DNA of 5,149 nt from JAPUDS01 sp039812985 (GTDB lineage Bacteria > Patescibacteriota > Saccharimonadia > Saccharimonadales > Saccharimonadaceae). Location of the stretch: positions 1 to 5,149 of the forward strand of contig JBDHUL010000046.1 of assembly GCA_039812985.1 (NCBI GenBank), written 5' to 3'. The first letter of the stretch is position 1, and every line of letters begins with the position of its first letter. Under the pieces are notes generated by a model. It ran no database searches and was not told the DNA's origin. It saw only the letters and a program-made list of their open reading frames with translations. Below are positions 1-5,149 of the stretch, piece by piece. The translations under genes and the position numbers were made by a program.

Positions 1-20
1 CCTCTACTTGACTTTCTGTA

Positions 21-24
21 AAGG
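21..24 (+). promoter_or_regulatory. Possible ribosome binding site of the small membrane protein gene
   Basis: AAGG (within TAAAGG) lies 10 nt before the ATG at 35 and 13 nt before the ATG at 38. It matches the AAGG part of the Shine-Dalgarno consensus and favours the first ATG. A TATGCT box at 26-31 ends 6 nt before the second ATG and would instead suggest a leaderless start at 38. The sequence alone does not decide between them. Confidence 0.35.
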
Positions 25-34
25 TTATGCTAAC

Positions 35-409
35 ATGATGAACGTGAAGCTCATAAAAACAAACATATACACTTCCTTCGTTGTCAGCCTCGCCAGTTTT
101 ATTGCCCTATCTGTATTTCTGTTGTCACTCCATGCCAAAGACCTCGTTCGTTACGGCGACCTCGCCTATGCACGAACAACTGAGTACCGCGACCTGTCGG
201 AAAAAGCCTCAGGCGAACTCCATGACCATGTTGACAAACAAGTACTCAAAGCATTTGGAAAAACTGCTGGCGACGGGTTTACGTTATCTCGGGGACGAGA
301 TGATACCTTTACGCCCGATGCCGAGGAGGACCCTGGCTTGCTCACGAGGATTCACGAACACCTCCTGATGCTTCGTGTATTTGCCTCCCTACCCTTCGCT
401 GTCTCATAG
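35..409 (+). CDS. Hypothetical small membrane-anchored protein (124 aa)
   Basis: I do not recognise a family for this protein. From the ATG at 35 it is 124 residues. It has a short basic N-terminus (K5, K8), one strongly hydrophobic segment at about residues 11-32 that looks like a signal anchor or uncleaved signal peptide, and then a polar, charged region with an acidic patch (residues 95-98, DAEE). It ends in a second weakly hydrophobic stretch (about 112-123). An Ala after LH (residue 34) could allow signal-peptidase cleavage, but the site is poor. The start is chosen because AAGG at 21-24 sits 10 nt upstream and because the membrane segment then falls at the usual place; a second ATG follows directly at 38. 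The frame is open to the left window edge (TTG at 8), so a longer 5' part cannot be excluded. Codon use resembles the neighbouring genes, which supports a real gene. It converges on valS with a 39 bp gap, and I see no terminator in that gap. Function is unknown. Confidence 0.6.
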   Translation: MMNVKLIKTNIYTSFVVSLASFIALSVFLLSLHAKDLVRYGDLAYARTTEYRDLSEKASGELHDHVDKQVLKAFGKTAGDGFTLSRGRDDTFTPDAEEDPGLLTRIHEHLLMLRVFASLPFAVS

Positions 410-448
410 CTCATGCGGCGACGCACTCGCTTGGCACTTGCCCCGAGG

Positions 449-3001
449 TTAGTCGGCGGTAATCACGTCAAGTTCACGCCCGAGACGCTGTTCAAGTTCG
501 CGCTGGGTCTCCAGTTCTCCTCGAGTTTCATCGACCACCTTCTTTGGAGCATTGTCAACGTAACTCGAGTTCGCTAGTCGAGCCTCGAGCTGCACGATCC
601 TCCGTTTGCAATCTGCCAGGCGTGTCTCAAGTTTCCCTTGGTGCTCGTAGAGTACTTCTGGCGTCACACGCAACCAGGCTTCACGATTTGGCACCGCAAG
701 GCGGAGTCCAGATGGCTGTGAGACGCGTTGTACGGCCTCCAAACCGGCTAGGCGAGTTATCATGGCTTCGTTATCGGCTATGAGACTATCGTGCTCGTAC
801 AGCAGCGTTTGCTTACCTCCAGGGAGTTCGTGAGCAACAAAACGCGTTTCGACCACGAGGTCTTTCAACCGTTCGAATTCTTCAGCGGCAATACGGCTAT
901 AGACTGGTTTTATCGGCCACGGACTCGTCACAAGCATTGGGCGGTCGCCCTCCATGGTTTCCCAGATAGTTTCACTCACAAAAGGTGCAAACGGGTGCGT
1001 CAGTTTCAGGCTGGTTTCGAGTACCCATGACAGCACGCTCGCGTTTGGTTCAGCTTTGGTCGCCTCGAGGTACCAGTCTGCCACGTCGCCCCATATAGTG
1101 TGATACAGCGTATCAGCAGCTTCGGCAAAACGGTATTTTTCCATGAGGCTGTCGATGCTTTTCCGAGCTTCGTCGAGACGCCACAGCACCCAGTGATCAG
1201 CGATGCTTGCGGGTTCTGGCTTGGCGTTGCCAAACTCCTGCACGTGCGGTTCAATAAACCGCGCCACGTTCCAAAGCTTGTTGCAAAAGTTCCGGCCCGC
1301 CACCACCGTTGCCGTTGAAAAGGCCTGGTTCTGTCCGGCCGACCGGTTCATGATAAGCCCAAGGCGCAGAGCATCGGAGCCATACTCGGCGATGCTTTCC
1401 ATGGGGCTGATGACATTGCCTTTGCTCTTGCTCATTTTCTGGCCATGCTCATCGAGCACGAGGCCGTGCAGGTACACGTCGTTAAACGGCACCTTTCCCG
1501 TTCGGTACAGTCCAAGCATAATCATGCGCGACACCCAGGAATAAAGGATGTCCGCCCCTGTTTCGAGAACGCTCGTCGGGTAAAATCGACTGAGCTCGCC
1601 GCCCTCCAGATAGTCCGTAACTATGTACGGCCACTGGCCGGAACTAAACCACGTATCAAAGGTGTCTTCTTCTCGGTGATATGTTGTGCCATTTACAACT
1701 ATTGTTTCTTGGTCAACTCGTGTATCAAAAATCCACTGGCGATGATCTTCGGCGCTGCGAAAAGCCGGAATGGGAATGCCCCAGGCAATCTGCCGTGAGA
1801 GGTTCCAGTCTTTGAGGTTCTTGAGGTACTGCACGACCAACTTGCCCTTGTTTTTAGGGGTAACGTTTATGTCTCCGCGCTCGATGGCCTCCACTGCCCT
1901 ATCCGCGAGTGGACGGACCTTGAGAAACCACTGGTCTTTGACGAGCGGCTCGATGACGGTACCGCATTTGTAACAATGGCCGACTTTGTGAACATGTTCT
2001 TCAATCTTCTTCAGCTGTTCCTCAATGTGCAGTATGTTTACCACGTTTTTGCGAGCTTCGGCGACGGTTTGGCCAGCAAATTGAGTACCCGCCTCTGGAG
2101 TGATGGTACCATCAAAGTCGATAACAGTGATCACCGGCAGGTTATGCCGCTGCCCAATATCGAAGTCTAGCGGATCATGCCCTGGGGTAACTTTGACTGC
2201 GCCTGTTCCAAAGCTCATATCGATACTATCGTCAGCGATAATGGGTATTTCACGCCGAATAATTGGTACCTGCACGGTCGTACCAACGAGGTCTTTGTAC
2301 CGTTCGTCGTTGGGGTGAACCGCAATGGCCGTGTCACCGAGCATCGTTTCCGGCCGGGTCGTCGCCACGACAATCTCCCCCACTTTATCGAGGAGCGGGT
2401 ACGCGATGTGGTACAGTTTGCCCGATAGTTCTTTGTATTCCACCTCGATATCAGCAAAACTTGTCTGATGCTTTGTGCAAAAGTTGACAATGCGCTCGCC
2501 CCGGTAAATAAGCCCTTCGTCCCACAGTTTTTTGAACGTGTCGTATACTACCGTGATCACTTTCTCGTCGAGCGTAAACACGAGGTCACCCCAGCTCGCT
2601 CCCACCCCAAGAGCACGTAGTTGAAGTTCCATGTCGCCCCGACGGGCCGCTACGAAATCCCACACCTGTCTGTAAAGACCGTCGCGTGAAAAATCAAACC
2701 GGCTTTTTCCTTGTTTGTTCAGCTCTTTTTCATAGACGACCCAGGTTTCAAATCCTGCGTGATCGGCCCCTGGTATGTATACCGCATCGCGGCCATGCAT
2801 GCGATAGTACCGCACGAGTGCGTCCTCGAGGACCGCCATGAGCGCATGGCCGATGTGCAGATTGCCATTGGCGTTGGGGGGCGGCATGACAATACTGTAC
2901 GGCTCTCCCTTCCCTGTCGGCGCAAAGGCTCCACTCTCTTCCCATAACGCATAGGTGGTTGGCTCATACGCTCCAGGATCGTACGTTTTGGACAGTTTCA
3001 T
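449..3001 (-). CDS. valS: Valyl-tRNA synthetase (ValRS, class I)
   Basis: This cytoplasmic enzyme attaches valine to tRNA-Val using ATP. From the ATG at 3001 it has 850 residues, shorter than the roughly 950 of E. coli. Visible landmarks in order: class I signature HIGH at 49-52 within PPPNANGNLHIGHA; PGADHAGFETW at about 77-87; the inserted CP1 editing domain with TTRPET (214-219) and HDP (275-277), which in this family hydrolyses mischarged threonine; a Cys pair CYKC at 343-346; WGIPIPAF (407-414); DTFDTWFSS (446-454); KMSKS (522-526); a helical anticodon-binding domain (about 600-700); and the C-terminal coiled-coil tRNA arm (about 785-846) with the ValRS-typical LANSSYVDNAP. The start is chosen because MKLSKTYDP is the usual family N-terminus and GGAG lies 11 nt upstream; an in-frame GTG at 3031 would add 10 unconserved residues. 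The second Cys pair seen in many bacterial ValRS is absent. The gene diverges from the FemAB gene at 3189 and ends in TAA. No T-box leader or intrinsic terminator is visible. Confidence 0.97.
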   Translation of the reverse strand: MKLSKTYDPGAYEPTTYALWEESGAFAPTGKGEPYSIVMPPPNANGNLHIGHALMAVLEDALVRYYRMHGRDAVYIPGADHAGFETWVVYEKELNKQGKSRFDFSRDGLYRQVWDFVAARRGDMELQLRALGVGASWGDLVFTLDEKVITVVYDTFKKLWDEGLIYRGERIVNFCTKHQTSFADIEVEYKELSGKLYHIAYPLLDKVGEIVVATTRPETMLGDTAIAVHPNDERYKDLVGTTVQVPIIRREIPIIADDSIDMSFGTGAVKVTPGHDPLDFDIGQRHNLPVITVIDFDGTITPEAGTQFAGQTVAEARKNVVNILHIEEQLKKIEEHVHKVGHCYKCGTVIEPLVKDQWFLKVRPLADRAVEAIERGDINVTPKNKGKLVVQYLKNLKDWNLSRQIAWGIPIPAFRSAEDHRQWIFDTRVDQETIVVNGTTYHREEDTFDTWFSSGQWPYIVTDYLEGGELSRFYPTSVLETGADILYSWVSRMIMLGLYRTGKVPFNDVYLHGLVLDEHGQKMSKSKGNVISPMESIAEYGSDALRLGLIMNRSAGQNQAFSTATVVAGRNFCNKLWNVARFIEPHVQEFGNAKPEPASIADHWVLWRLDEARKSIDSLMEKYRFAEAADTLYHTIWGDVADWYLEATKAEPNASVLSWVLETSLKLTHPFAPFVSETIWETMEGDRPMLVTSPWPIKPVYSRIAAEEFERLKDLVVETRFVAHELPGGKQTLLYEHDSLIADNEAMITRLAGLEAVQRVSQPSGLRLAVPNREAWLRVTPEVLYEHQGKLETRLADCKRRIVQLEARLANSSYVDNAPKKVVDETRGELETQRELEQRLGRELDVITAD

Positions 3002-3012
3002 ACCTGAGGTCA

Positions 3013-3016
3013 CTCC
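3013..3016 (-). promoter_or_regulatory. Ribosome binding site candidate of valS
   Basis: On the minus strand GGAG (in TGGAGTGA) lies 11 nt before the ATG at 3001. This is a slightly long but usable spacing and supports that ATG over the upstream GTG at 3031, which has no purine-rich element in front of it. It also contrasts with the two FemAB genes, which show no leader at all. Confidence 0.45.
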
Positions 3017-3043
3017 ATCAAAATATTTCACGTGATAAGCATA

Positions 3044-3052
3044 ATTCTAACA
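3044..3052 (-). promoter_or_regulatory. Proximal extended -10 promoter candidate for valS
   Basis: The minus strand reads TGTTAGAAT: TGn followed by TAGAAT (hexamer 3044-3049), five of six matches to TATAAT. Transcription would begin near 3037, giving a leader of about 36 nt to the ATG at 3001. No convincing -35 is seen 16-18 bp upstream, which the TGn extension can compensate for. A second, overlapping box, TATGCT (3038-3043), ends 6 nt before the alternative GTG start at 3031. Confidence 0.4.
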
Positions 3053-3113
3053 ATGGTCCTATTTTCGACCTCTGTTATTTTTTGCCAATCTCACGTGTTT
3101 GTTTTCACCATTT

Positions 3114-3122
3114 AGTATACCA
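3114..3122 (-). promoter_or_regulatory. Distal extended -10 promoter candidate for valS
   Basis: The minus strand reads TGGTATACT, an extended -10 with hexamer TATACT (3114-3119). Transcription would begin near 3107 and give a leader of roughly 105 nt before the valS ATG. The same TATACT hexamer serves as the proposed -10 of the FemAB gene that starts at 5080. The -35 region is not recognisable. It may act together with, or instead of, the proximal box at 3044-3049. Confidence 0.4.
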
Positions 3123-3130
3123 TACCCCAC

Positions 3131-3144
3131 GGTTTAGTGAAACC
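3131..3144. repeat. Short inverted repeat in the divergent promoter region
   Basis: GGTTT-AGTG-AAACC is a perfect 5 bp inverted repeat with a 4 nt centre. It lies 30 bp upstream of the -10 of the plus-strand FemAB gene and upstream of the distal valS -10. It could be an operator or a chance palindrome. It lacks a following T-run on either strand, so it is not a terminator. Confidence 0.3.
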
Positions 3145-3171
3145 GCCTCGCCATAGCGGATTCCCAAAAAG

Positions 3172-3180
3172 TGCTATAAT
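3172..3180 (+). promoter_or_regulatory. Extended -10 promoter, probably giving a leaderless FemAB mRNA
   Basis: TGCTATAAT is a perfect extended -10: TGn then the full TATAAT consensus at 3175-3180. The hexamer ends 8 nt before the ATG at 3189, so transcription should start about 2 nt before, or at, the start codon. There is no room for a ribosome binding site. The -35 position (about 3152-3157, CATAGC) does not resemble TTGACA, in keeping with an extended -10 promoter. Confidence 0.7.
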
Positions 3181-3188
3181 GAGACGAG

Positions 3189-4157
3189 ATGATGGAGGAC
3201 AAGCAGTACCGTATAGAAAAGTGCGACAGTAAAGTCCAATGGGACGAATTCGTACTCGAGCACCACGGACACCCCATGCAATTATGGGGATGGGGAGATG
3301 TCCGGACTGGGGTAGGGTGGCAAGTTGACCGACTTTTCGTGGTTGAAGACGACGAACCGATTGCGGCAGTACAGCTCCTCACAAAACGCCTGCCGCGACC
3401 ATTTACCGCTGTTATGTATGTTCCGAGAGGGCCGGTGATTGTCCGTAGTAAGACGGCCGTTTATGAGCAATTTGCGGCCTACGTCAAGCACGAATACAAG
3501 GGCGTCGCGCTCGTCGTTGAACCAGACGATGACGGAGATGTCACTGGGGCAGGGTGGCGTGAAAGCGACCAACATGCCCAAGCGGGGCAGAGTGTCGTTC
3601 TCGATTTATCGAAAGCTGACGGCGTACTCCTTGCAGACATGAGCGCCACGGTGCGAGAGCATATTCGTACCGCCATCGGAACTGGTCTCACCTGTAAAAA
3701 GTTGGGGAACCCTGACGATATTGCCGCCTGCTACCGCCTATACACCCAATCACCACGCGCCACCCCTGGGAAACCGTTGAGGGAAAAGTACTTTCACGAT
3801 TTGTCCGACAAACTCGGAGAGTTTTCGGCCCTTTTTGGGGCCTATGACGGTGAAGAGCTTGTTAGTTTCTTGTGGCTGACGCTCAGCGAAATGAGCGCTG
3901 TTGAGATCTACCGGGGAGCGACGACTCGCGGTCGAGATATACAAGCCGATGCGTGGTTACGCTGGGAGGTAATTCGCCGCATCAAACAGTGGGGAGTAGG
4001 GCACTACGATGTGGGAGGCGTGGCAAACGAAGCCGATACCCTTGCTGGATACGGCGCACACCTGAACCGTTTTGGCACGTTCGAGCTCCCATTATCACCC
4101 CTGTACGGTGTCTGGGCGCGCGCCGGACGACGCGGACGTAGCCACTATGCTATTTAA
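3189..4157 (+). CDS. FemA/FemB-family peptidoglycan aminoacyltransferase, divergent member
   Basis: The 322-residue product belongs to the FemABX group, which transfers amino acids from charged tRNAs to the stem peptide of lipid-linked peptidoglycan precursors on the cytoplasmic side. The fold is two GNAT-like domains. Family marks in order: PMQLWGWGDV (29-38), the usual LQS-W-WG region; a strand ending in VMYVPRGPVI (75-84); a basic helix around REHIRTAIGTGL (156-167); GEELVSFLWL (221-230); and YRGATTRGRDIQADAWLRWE (241-260) leading to HYDVGGV (272-278). The C-terminus departs from the usual pattern: after DVGGV the FK-GFGG segment is replaced by HLNRFGTFELPLSPLYGVWA (291-310). There is no signal peptide or membrane segment. 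The start at 3189 is fixed by the -10 box just upstream; an adjacent ATG at 3192 is also possible. The gene diverges from valS and overlaps the end of the second FemAB gene by 4 nt. The donor amino acid cannot be told from sequence. Confidence 0.85.
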   Translation: MMEDKQYRIEKCDSKVQWDEFVLEHHGHPMQLWGWGDVRTGVGWQVDRLFVVEDDEPIAAVQLLTKRLPRPFTAVMYVPRGPVIVRSKTAVYEQFAAYVKHEYKGVALVVEPDDDGDVTGAGWRESDQHAQAGQSVVLDLSKADGVLLADMSATVREHIRTAIGTGLTCKKLGNPDDIAACYRLYTQSPRATPGKPLREKYFHDLSDKLGEFSALFGAYDGEELVSFLWLTLSEMSAVEIYRGATTRGRDIQADAWLRWEVIRRIKQWGVGHYDVGGVANEADTLAGYGAHLNRFGTFELPLSPLYGVWARAGRRGRSHYAI

Positions 4158-5080
4158 CGATTTTTGAGATGCTTTTTGAGCGAACGAAGTAACATATACC
4201 CGCGATACGCGGTTTTTTTGACAGGCAGGTCGTATGTTTGGTTGTAGTGAATAACCCGACCACCAAATGACGCTTTGAATGCACTGACACCCGCCCAGGG
4301 GTGAGCTGGATTATCGTCGGGTGCAATCCCAAAGAGGTCAAGCCAGTGTTTGCCCTGTCCCTTCGAGTATTGTATAAGTTCCCAGATAAGCGCTGTATTG
4401 GCTTGAAGCTTGTAATGGGCGCGGAGTGTCCCCGCATGCGCGTAGTAGTTCGTCTGCGGCCCCTCAAACAGCAAAGCGGCCGCTATGACAGTATCACCGA
4501 GTTGTATGGAGTGTAGCGACGCCGCGTCAGGCATGAGCGCCACGGCCTGAGTACGAATATAATCATCGCTATGGACGGTTATACGGTTACGTGCGGCAAT
4601 GTCATGCAATGGGCCAAACAGCAGTTCGATCTGTCCGGGATCTTTAGTTACACGGTGCGTAAGCCCTTTGCGCTGATAGTTGCGACAGACACTTCGCTTG
4701 CTCTGTGACACCCCTGAAAGAATCTGGTCAAGGGAAGAGGAGAGGTCAATCACGCGTGTCGCGACAGGTTGTGAATACTCAACTGCCGATAACCCCAGCT
4801 GTTTTGCAATAGGGGCATCAACCAACACGCCCTGCGGCTGAAGGCGTATGAAAGCCGCCCCAATCTTTTCCGCCTCTGTTTTCAAATCCTCAAGCGCATC
4901 ATCTAACGAAGTGTTATTTACAACAGTGGGGCCGTACGGACAATAGAGTCGTGTCAGCCCGCCGCCACGCTCAACAATCGCAAGGTATGACCAGCCATCA
5001 CCGGTACGCCGAATTGTCACGTTTCCGAGTGCATGCTGAAATTTTTCCCACGCTTCACTCTGTAAAAAATGCTGGTTCAT
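4154..5080 (-). CDS. FemA/FemB-family peptidoglycan aminoacyltransferase, canonical member
   Basis: From the ATG at 5080 the product has 308 residues and reads as a typical FemAB-type, tRNA-dependent aminoacyltransferase. Such enzymes add residues to the peptidoglycan stem peptide to form interpeptide bridges. Landmarks: FLQSEAWEKFQHALG (5-19); RLYCPYGPTVV (44-54); a basic segment KRSVCRNYQRKGL (128-140); the Tyr/His-rich turn NYYAHAGTLRAHYKLQAN (211-228) with LIWELIQYSKGQG (231-243); then WLDLFGIAPDDNPAHPWAGV (246-265) and FKASFGG (268-274), the standard C-terminal core. The tail is strongly basic (LKKHLKNR). It lacks the long coiled-coil arm of staphylococcal FemA, as in short FemX-like members. 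The start is chosen because N-terminal homology begins at MNQHFLQS and a -10 box sits 8 nt upstream; an in-frame ATG at 5116 would precede the promoter and add 12 residues. Its 3' end overlaps the converging paralogue, and its last codons contain that gene's terminator. Confidence 0.9.
   Translation of the reverse strand: MNQHFLQSEAWEKFQHALGNVTIRRTGDGWSYLAIVERGGGLTRLYCPYGPTVVNNTSLDDALEDLKTEAEKIGAAFIRLQPQGVLVDAPIAKQLGLSAVEYSQPVATRVIDLSSSLDQILSGVSQSKRSVCRNYQRKGLTHRVTKDPGQIELLFGPLHDIAARNRITVHSDDYIRTQAVALMPDAASLHSIQLGDTVIAAALLFEGPQTNYYAHAGTLRAHYKLQANTALIWELIQYSKGQGKHWLDLFGIAPDDNPAHPWAGVSAFKASFGGRVIHYNQTYDLPVKKTAYRGYMLLRSLKKHLKNR
4200..4219 (+). terminator. Rho-independent terminator of the plus-strand FemAB gene, inside the opposite gene
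   Basis: CCGCG-ATA-CGCGG (4200-4212) is a perfect, all-GC 5 bp stem with a 3 nt loop, followed directly by seven T (4213-4219). It lies 42 nt after the TAA at 4155-4157. On the minus strand the same bases encode residues near KKTAYRGY at the end of the other FemAB protein, with the T-run read as lysine codons. There is no T-run for the opposite direction, so it should act only on plus-strand transcription. The stem is short, which is the main doubt. Confidence 0.65.
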
Positions 5081-5088
5081 TATTGCCA

Positions 5089-5094
5089 AGTATA
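5089..5094 (-). promoter_or_regulatory. -10 box of the minus-strand FemAB gene, probably leaderless
   Basis: On the minus strand TATACT (5 of 6 consensus) ends 8 nt before the ATG at 5080. The geometry is identical to the promoter of the plus-strand FemAB gene. Expected initiation is about 2 nt before the ATG. TG lies immediately upstream, one base closer than the extended -10 consensus. No -35 element is recognisable 16-18 bp upstream. Confidence 0.6.
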
Positions 5095-5110
5095 CACGCC
5101 CGCCTCCACC

Positions 5111-5136
5111 TTTCACACTTGAAAGTGGTTTTCAAG
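5111..5136. repeat. Overlapping inverted repeats upstream of the FemAB gene at 4154-5080
   Basis: Two hairpin-forming or operator-like repeats share a central arm. CTTGAAA (5118-5124) pairs with TTTCAAG (5130-5136) across GTGGT, a perfect 7 bp stem. TTTCA (5111-5115) pairs with TGAAA (5120-5124) across CACT. The unit TTTCA/TGAAA therefore occurs three times in alternating orientation, about 17-42 bp upstream of the -10 box. This may be a tandem operator, or the remains of a terminator-like element: on the plus strand a T5 run follows a few bases after the longer hairpin, but no plus-strand gene ends nearby. Confidence 0.4.
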
Positions 5137-5149
5137 AAGTTTTTAAGGT

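Noticed and set aside
8..34. Start of the small membrane protein at TTG 8
   Set aside because: It would add nine residues before the double ATG without a ribosome binding site. AAGG at 21-24 and the position of the membrane segment fit ATG 35 better. The frame is open to the window edge, so a longer form is not disproved.
1203..1544. Plus-strand open frame of 113 codons inside valS
   Set aside because: It is fully antisense to a strongly conserved part of ValRS, has no recognisable domain, and is explained by the codon bias of the real gene.
3002..3120. T-box riboswitch upstream of valS
   Set aside because: The leader is at most about 105 nt. I see no conserved T-box sequence, specifier hairpin or terminator, so tRNA-sensing control is not supported.
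3032..3188. tRNA or small structured RNA in the divergent intergenic region
   Set aside because: No cloverleaf or long paired structure is visible. The region is accounted for by promoters on both strands, and only short palindromes remain.
3282..3581. Minus-strand open frame of 99 codons inside the plus-strand FemAB gene
   Set aside because: It overlaps conserved FemAB coding sequence completely, with no promoter, ribosome site or familiar motif.
4161..4180. Direct repeat TTTTTGAG twice near the FemAB gene ends
   Set aside because: It is explained by repeated Leu-Lys codons in the basic tail of the minus-strand protein and has no hairpin to make it a terminator.
4150..4467. Minus-strand frame of 105 codons in the end of the minus-strand FemAB gene
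   Set aside because: It lies in a different frame on the same strand as a clear FemAB gene and has an Arg/Thr-rich, unstructured translation typical of a frame shadow.
449..5080. Alternative genetic code with UGA read as glycine, as in Gracilibacteria and SR1
   Set aside because: All three long genes are complete without in-frame UGA and end with ordinary stops at the expected family ends. The window shows no sign of recoding.
5081..5116. Start of the minus-strand FemAB gene at ATG 5116
   Set aside because: It would add 12 Gly-rich residues (MKGGGGRVYLAI) outside the family N-terminus, and the -10 box lies downstream of that ATG.

Overview
The window is a compact bacterial chromosomal segment with four protein genes. 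The best match by eye is a Candidate Phyla Radiation (Patescibacteria) bacterium, probably Candidatus Saccharibacteria (TM7). Three things point there: the valyl-tRNA synthetase wording (for example PGADHAGFETWVVYEKEL), two FemA/FemB-type aminoacyltransferases close together, and very tight gene packing with what look like leaderless promoters. None of the genes needs UGA to be read as glycine, so the standard bacterial code fits. This placement comes from recognising sequence patterns, not from a database search.

Layout, left to right. Positions 35-409 (+) carry a small protein of unknown function with one N-terminal membrane segment. Positions 449-3001 (-) carry valS, tail to tail with the small gene across a 39 bp gap. 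Positions 3002-3188 are a divergent promoter region. It holds two candidate extended -10 boxes for valS on the minus strand and one for the next gene on the plus strand. Positions 3189-4157 (+) carry a FemAB-family transferase. Positions 4154-5080 (-) carry a second, quite different FemAB-family transferase converging on the first. The two stop codons overlap within a single TTAA. The right edge (5081-5149) holds the second transferase's promoter and a set of overlapping inverted repeats.

How the genes may work together: ValRS charges tRNA-Val for translation. FemAB proteins use aminoacyl-tRNAs to build peptide cross-bridges on peptidoglycan precursors at the cytoplasmic face of the membrane. 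They therefore probably serve cell-wall branching, possibly in successive steps. The most interesting signals are architectural. Both FemAB genes have a -10 box ending exactly 8 bp before ATG, consistent with leaderless mRNAs. The intrinsic terminator of the plus-strand FemAB gene lies inside the coding sequence of its antisense neighbour. I found no mobile element, CRISPR array, rRNA, tRNA, defence system or other clearly new multigene system. No stretch over 300 bp lacks a gene.
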